From SFEB01 sp964612455 (GTDB taxonomy: Bacteria > Bacillota > Clostridia > Christensenellales > CAG-314): a stretch of DNA of 64,000 bases. The notes below the pieces were generated by a model that worked only from the letters and a program-made list of their open reading frames with translations, had not been told where the DNA came from and ran no database searches. Positions 60,088 to 64,000 of the stretch are shown here, piece after piece. The DNA lies in contig CAZTCB010000004.1 of NCBI GenBank assembly GCA_964612455.1, forward strand, positions 1-64,000, read 5' to 3'. Made by a program: the position numbers and the translations under genes. Within the stretch, counting starts at the first letter, position 1. Each line of letters starts with the position of its first letter.

Positions 60088-61746
60088 TTGGCGAAAAGTA
60101 TAATAAAGTTTCAAGAAGATCCCGACCTTTTGCTCGATATGGCAGAAGACCATTCTCAGGCGGGACACCATGCAAAGGCTATCTCGCTCATTAAACGGGT
60201 ACTTAAAAACAATCCTTCGGACCTCGACGCAAAATTTGCTTTTTCGCAGGAACTTATCAATATTTGCAGATACGGACAGGCAGAGGACGTTTTGTTTGAA
60301 ATGTTGACTCGCGATCCGGAGGATGCCGCCGTTATTCTGGCACTCGGCGAGGCGTATTATTCTGCCGGCGATTGGACGATTGCGGCGTATTACTTTAAAC
60401 GTTATTCCGATACGTCGGATATTCAGTTTCAGCCCGATATAGTGCAAGGCGCAGAGAGTTTTGCGAGTGACGACAGGGGTTTTTCGGTAGTTCATCCTTT
60501 GACCAAGGCTCGCGTGGCGGAGATGAGAAAGAAAGCCGCCGATTTGATAAGAAACGGACGTGTCGACGATGCGCGCGATATTTTTAAGGAAATAGAAGAG
60601 GCTTTTCCTAAAGACAGCGTCGCAAAGAGCGATATATCGTTTACTTATCTTATAAAAAACGATATAGAAAACGGCAAACTATACGCTCAAAAAGCGTGCG
60701 AGTTGGACGAAAACAATATTTCTGCGCTTTGTAACCTCGCGATGATTTACAACCTTTCGGGAGAAAAGGAAAATTGCGAAAAAATTTGTCAAAAAATCAG
60801 TATTACGGAAACAGACGACGCCGCCGAGATTTTTAAGATAGCGAGCACCTTTTGCGAAATAAAGAATGACGAAATGGCATTTCTCTGGTTGGATAAATTT
60901 TTAAAGGCAGATCCGTTGCCTTCGCCGGAAGTGCTTTATCACTACGTTTTTGCGGCTTTTAACAGCGGGAGATACGACGTGGCGAAAGAAACGCTCGGGT
61001 ACCTTTTGCTCGTAAACGAAAAAGATTACGTCGCAAAGTATTACGATAAAAAATTGGACGAGTACCTTGCTACCGAAGCGTCGCAAAAAGAACGTCCGAC
61101 AACCGAAAGGTGGGATTATTATCCGCAGATTCCCGTTAAAGAATGGAAAAAACGCTTAGAGTACTTCAACTCCAAACAGGATTTTTTCGGCGTATGGCAG
61201 GATGAAGAAATTCAGGAATGGATAGGGTGGGCGTTTGATACCGTGCCGGATCCCGCTTTGCACGACAGTCTTGTCGGCAAACTTGCTCAAACCGACAAAA
61301 AAAAGTGCGTAGAGTATTTTAAAAGGCTTTTGCTTAATCAAAACGTAAGCCTTGCGGTCAAGGGAAAGATTTTATTCTGTCTTTTGATACGCGGGGTAAG
61401 GGGAAGGATTTTTATCGTGCGCGACGGTTTTTTTACGACGATTGACGTACCAAAGAGTATCCCCGATCTAATTGCGGATGCCGTTTTTCTTTGTATTGCA
61501 AAGTTGTCGATGTTTTTTATTCTCGACGGGGATTATCCGTCAAGGGTGGTCAAGGTTGCAAGAAACGTCCAATCACGTATTATTACGCATGGCTTGTCCG
61601 ATAATCTCGACACGCGACAGCTGGCTGCCGTTATCGCTCGCAACTGCAACTTTGAGTGGATTGACGACAAAAAAATAACCGAAGTTTTCGGCGTTACGTA
61701 CAAAGAAATGACGGATATGAACGATTACGTATTTAACGCTGAGTAA
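60088..61746 (+). CDS. TPR-repeat protein
   Basis: 552 residues. At least five tetratricopeptide repeats span about 15-110 and 135-300 (A-L-G-E-A-Y-Y-S-A-G, A-L-C-N-L-A-M-I-Y-N). The C-terminal ~200 residues are helical and unlike TPR. Start is TTG at 60088 with a weak AGGGG upstream. No signal peptide, so cytoplasmic; a scaffold role is likely but the partner is unknown. Ends at a bidirectional terminator. Confidence 0.8.
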   Translation: MAKSIIKFQEDPDLLLDMAEDHSQAGHHAKAISLIKRVLKNNPSDLDAKFAFSQELINICRYGQAEDVLFEMLTRDPEDAAVILALGEAYYSAGDWTIAAYYFKRYSDTSDIQFQPDIVQGAESFASDDRGFSVVHPLTKARVAEMRKKAADLIRNGRVDDARDIFKEIEEAFPKDSVAKSDISFTYLIKNDIENGKLYAQKACELDENNISALCNLAMIYNLSGEKENCEKICQKISITETDDAAEIFKIASTFCEIKNDEMAFLWLDKFLKADPLPSPEVLYHYVFAAFNSGRYDVAKETLGYLLLVNEKDYVAKYYDKKLDEYLATEASQKERPTTERWDYYPQIPVKEWKKRLEYFNSKQDFFGVWQDEEIQEWIGWAFDTVPDPALHDSLVGKLAQTDKKKCVEYFKRLLLNQNVSLAVKGKILFCLLIRGVRGRIFIVRDGFFTTIDVPKSIPDLIADAVFLCIAKLSMFFILDGDYPSRVVKVARNVQSRIITHGLSDNLDTRQLAAVIARNCNFEWIDDKKITEVFGVTYKEMTDMNDYVFNAE

Positions 61747-61756
61747 AAAAAATAGT

Positions 61757-61806
61757 AAACGACGCTCTTTCTCGTTTTTACCCGAAAGAGCGTCGTTTGT
61801 TTTTGT
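61757..61806 (+). terminator. Rho-independent terminator, bidirectional
   Basis: AAACGACGCTCTTTC (61757-61771) pairs perfectly with GAAAGAGCGTCGTTT (61784-61798), with T-rich tails on both sides. It separates the TPR gene from the convergent ABC permease gene. Confidence 0.9.
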
Positions 61807-61817
61807 TAAAAAATCGG

Positions 61818-62627
61818 TTAATTTTTCCATTTTATCAGCGTTTTTTCTACTCGCGCTACGATGAGATACATGACGGCGGCGACTAAGCAGAGTACGAGTA
61901 TGCAGGTCATGACAAGATCGAGTTTAAACACTTGCCCGCCGTAAAGTATCAGATATCCCAATCCTGCCTTGGACGTCAGGTATTCACCCATTATCGTGCC
62001 TATCCATGCCATGCCCACGTTGATTTTTAACGCCGACAGCAACGTCGGGAGATTTGACGGAAAAACCAGTTTGGCGAAGATCTGAAATTTCGTGGCATTC
62101 ATCGTTTTTAACAACAGTATTTTATCTCCGTCGGTTTCGTTAAAACCGTTAAGCATCGTTATCGTTGTAATAACGACGGAAATAAGCACTGCCATCGTGA
62201 TTATCGCGGCTTGCCCCGTCCCTGCCCATATGATAATGATGGGACCGAGTGCGACTTTGGGCAGACTGTTGAGTACCACCAGATACGGTTCAAATATTCT
62301 GTTCAGTACGGGCGACCACCAAAGTATTATTGCCGCAAGCGTGCCTATTGCCGTACCGAGGATAAAACCGATGAGAGTTTCTTTGGTCGATACCCATAGA
62401 TGAGTAAATAACTCTCCCGTGACGGAAAGGCTTTTTAATTGTTGGCAAATCTTTGACGGACTCGACGTAATAAAACTGTCCATTACGCCGCAATCGGTCA
62501 GTATTTGCCACAATGCCAAAAAAAATAAGAGAAACCCGATTTGTCCCGAAAGTATCAGGAGTTTTTTCTGTTTTGTTTTTTTAAGGTATCGCCGCAGAGC
62601 CGGCGACGTCTCTTGCTTGTGTTTCAT
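61818..62627 (-). CDS. ABC transporter permease, nitrate/sulfonate/HMP type
   Basis: 269 residues, about six helices, SsuC/TauC/ThiX type. The EAA loop reads G-x(n)-M-N-A-T-K-F-Q-I-F-A-K-L-V-F-P-S-N-L-P near residue 180. It carries a small organic anion or thiamine precursor together with its ATPase; the substrate is not decidable. Its start overlaps the ATPase gene by 47 nt. Confidence 0.88.
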   Translation of the reverse strand: MKHKQETSPALRRYLKKTKQKKLLILSGQIGFLLFFLALWQILTDCGVMDSFITSSPSKICQQLKSLSVTGELFTHLWVSTKETLIGFILGTAIGTLAAIILWWSPVLNRIFEPYLVVLNSLPKVALGPIIIIWAGTGQAAIITMAVLISVVITTITMLNGFNETDGDKILLLKTMNATKFQIFAKLVFPSNLPTLLSALKINVGMAWIGTIMGEYLTSKAGLGYLILYGGQVFKLDLVMTCILVLCLVAAVMYLIVARVEKTLIKWKN

Positions 62628-63381
62628 TATCGTTTAGTTCCTTCCAGATTTTATCAAATTGTTTAGAAAAGTCGGGCGCTTGTCGTCGCAACAGAGGCGA
62701 CGAGTATTCGCCGAGGTTGGTCGCGTGTATGTTTTTTACCGTAGCCGGTCTATCGGAAAGGATGATTATTCTATCTGCCATGCTTATTGCTTCGCTTATG
62801 TCGTGAGTGACGAGCAAAACGGTTTTTTGCTCTTTTTTGATAATGGAGTACACGTCGTCGCAAACGTTGATACGAGTCTGAAAATCCAATGCACCAAAAG
62901 GTTCGTCCAAAAGCAGTACCGTCGGATTGGCTGCGAGCGTGCGTATAAGGGCGGCTCTTTGTCTCATGCCTCCGGACAGTTGGTGCGGAAAACTTTTTGC
63001 AAAGTCTTTCAGACCGTATTTTTCGATGAGTTCGTCTATCCTTTTGCTGTTTTCGACGGTCAGTTTTTTTTGAATTTCGAGACCGAGTTTTATATTTTGT
63101 CGTATATTGCGCCATTCAAACAAGTGGTCGCGTTGCAGCATATATCCTACGTCGTCGCTTACGTTGACGACTTGTTTGCCGTTTAACAGTATAGTACCGC
63201 TCGTCGGTTTTAAAATGCCGCTTATCAACGATAACAATGTGGTTTTGCCGCAACCGGAAGGTCCGACTATGGCAACGAATTCGCCTTCGTCAACGAAAAA
63301 ATCAACGTTTTTTAAAGCTTGCGTTTCGGTTGTTTTGCTATAATAGGTCAAATTAACGTTTTTCAGCTCAAGTATATGCAA
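62581..63381 (-). CDS. ABC transporter ATP-binding protein, SsuB/TauB type
   Basis: 266 residues. Walker A G-P-S-G-C-G-K-T-T, Q-loop M-L-Q-R-D, signature L-S-G-G-M-R-Q-R, Walker B L-L-L-D-E-P-F-G-A-L-D, and H-loop T-H-D. Energises import with the downstream permease. Start is TTG 63381, since AAGGAGAG lies about 7 nt upstream and no ATG fits. Unusually long 47-nt overlap with the permease gene. Confidence 0.92.
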   Translation of the reverse strand: MHILELKNVNLTYYSKTTETQALKNVDFFVDEGEFVAIVGPSGCGKTTLLSLISGILKPTSGTILLNGKQVVNVSDDVGYMLQRDHLFEWRNIRQNIKLGLEIQKKLTVENSKRIDELIEKYGLKDFAKSFPHQLSGGMRQRAALIRTLAANPTVLLLDEPFGALDFQTRINVCDDVYSIIKKEQKTVLLVTHDISEAISMADRIIILSDRPATVKNIHATNLGEYSSPLLRRQAPDFSKQFDKIWKELNDNETQARDVAGSAAIP

Positions 63382-63442
63382 AATAAAACTCTCCTTGGTA
63401 GTTACATTTTATTATATTTTTTGCCGTCGGTTTGTGTGAATT

Positions 63443-63470
63443 AAAAAGGGCGGTATCACCGCCCCTAAAA
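63443..63470 (-). terminator. Terminator/attenuator between binding protein and ATPase genes
   Basis: On the minus strand GGGCGGT and ACCGCCC arms enclose three bases, followed by five Ts. It lies after the stop of the binding-protein gene, inside the transporter operon, so it probably lowers expression of the downstream ATPase and permease. Confidence 0.75.
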
Positions 63471-63477
63471 AAAAGAA

Positions 63478-64000
63478 TTATAGCGTTATTCCGTCCGCGA
63501 TTTTATTGTAGACGAGCTTTTCAAACGCAACCCGCTCGTTCAGTTCGCCTGCGTTTGACATTATATCCTGCAATCTGACGAAGCTTTCCTCGGTCATCGA
63601 GGGGGTTGTTTTCCATGAGTCTGCCGCGCGATAGTTTCCTATTGCGTTTGCAAGGTCGTTTAGCTCCGTCCCTGTAAAAAAGTCCGTCAGTTTTTCGGCT
63701 ACAGTCAAATTGTCGTTGCTGAGTAGCCAAAGCGTTGCTTCGTGTATGCTTTTTAAAAACGAGTCGAGTTTCTTTTCGTTTTTTGATATATAACTCTGCG
63801 TGGCGGCAAAACAGGTGTACGGGACTTCGCCGCCTTCCTGACCTATACTTGCCACGATATATCCGGAGCCTTGTTTTTCTATTTGCGTTGCCGTCGGTTC
63901 AAACAAGGTAACGTAGTCTCCCGTCCCGCTTGCAAAAGTAGGGGCGAGCATATTAAACTGTACGCTGTAGTCCATCGTTATATTTTGTCCGTCGACGTAT
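63478..64000 (-). CDS. ABC transporter substrate-binding protein, NMT1/SsuA-like (5' end outside window)
   Basis: The C-terminal 173 residues of a periplasmic-type binding protein; the frame runs open past position 64000, so the N-terminus and signal peptide lie outside. Family features: L-A-P-T-F-A-S-G-T-G-D-Y-V-T-L-F-E-P-T (the ligand-lobe G-x-x-D-x-x-x-x-x-E-P pattern) and a following helix. Fits nitrate, sulfonate, taurine or HMP (thiamine precursor) importers. Ends at the intra-operon terminator. Confidence 0.85.
   Translation of the reverse strand, partial: YVDGQNITMDYSVQFNMLAPTFASGTGDYVTLFEPTATQIEKQGSGYIVASIGQEGGEVPYTCFAATQSYISKNEKKLDSFLKSIHEATLWLLSNDNLTVAEKLTDFFTGTELNDLANAIGNYRAADSWKTTPSMTEESFVRLQDIMSNAGELNERVAFEKLVYNKIADGITL

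Noticed and set aside
1..64000. tRNA, rRNA or CRISPR features
   Set aside because: I found no cloverleaf-like T-arm signals in context, no rRNA stretches and no regularly spaced direct repeats. A dedicated covariance search could still reveal a small RNA.

Overview
The window reads as one continuous, densely coded stretch of a bacterial chromosome of the Firmicutes/Clostridia type. Evidence: sigma-A promoters with near-consensus hexamers at a very regular 17-bp spacing (16 bp in one case), strong GGAGG ribosome sites, the conserved gene string yicC-gmk-rpoZ-coaBC-priA-def-fmt-rsmB-rlmN-rsgA-rpe followed by a 26-codon spoVM-like gene, a dnaG-sigA-trmK string, and an Rnf complex in the C-D-G-E-A-B order typical of anaerobes. 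spoVM and a YhcN/YlaJ-like protein suggest descent from, or membership of, the spore formers. An uncultured gut or anaerobic-sludge Clostridia is my inference; nothing in the sequence names the species. No rRNA, tRNA, CRISPR array or intact mobile element is visible.

Layout. 1-2.3 kb: a prepilin-like protein with a large beta-helix head, a YhcN/YlaJ-like secreted protein and a small membrane protein. 2.4-7.6 kb: nrdR, a uridine-kinase-like protein, an HI0933-family flavoprotein, and tdh-kbl for threonine breakdown to glycine and acetyl-CoA. 7.6-10 kb (minus strand): a repeat-containing membrane-anchored protein and a small membrane protein. 10.3-19.3 kb: lepA-hemW, two multi-pass membrane proteins, pcrA and ligA. 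19.4-31.4 kb: a gatA-like amidase, then the translation/nucleotide housekeeping string ending in spoVM. 31.5-33.2 kb: a nitroreductase and malic enzyme. 33.2-34.9 kb (minus): a tyrosine-recombinase gene broken by one in-frame ochre codon, then a ttcA-like gene.

35.1-41.3 kb holds the most unusual locus: a membrane-anchored ComEC-type metallo-beta-lactamase protein followed, 1 nt later, by a compact shikimate operon. It encodes AroC-AroB and AroA-AroE as two bifunctional fusions, then AroQ and AroK. Together they cover six of the seven steps to chorismate; only DAHP synthase is absent. The domain order is unlike the fungal AROM pentafunctional enzyme, and AroK has an altered P-loop.

41.4-44.4 kb (minus): a 996-residue surface protein. 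44.6-45.4 kb: two half-size TauE/SafE proteins. 45.5-50.6 kb: the Rnf operon. 50.8-54.8 kb: ppx, maf, a degenerate MreB-like protein and a DUF4349 lipoprotein. 54.9-61.7 kb: dnaG, sigA, trmK, a zinc-ribbon coiled-coil protein, a membrane protein and a TPR protein. 61.8-64 kb (minus): a nitrate/sulfonate/HMP-type ABC transporter whose binding-protein gene runs off the window.

A second theme is leaderless initiation. The promoters of the flavoprotein gene, lepA and ttcA all place an ATG exactly six bases after the -10 hexamer, and the first two have no Shine-Dalgarno sequence.
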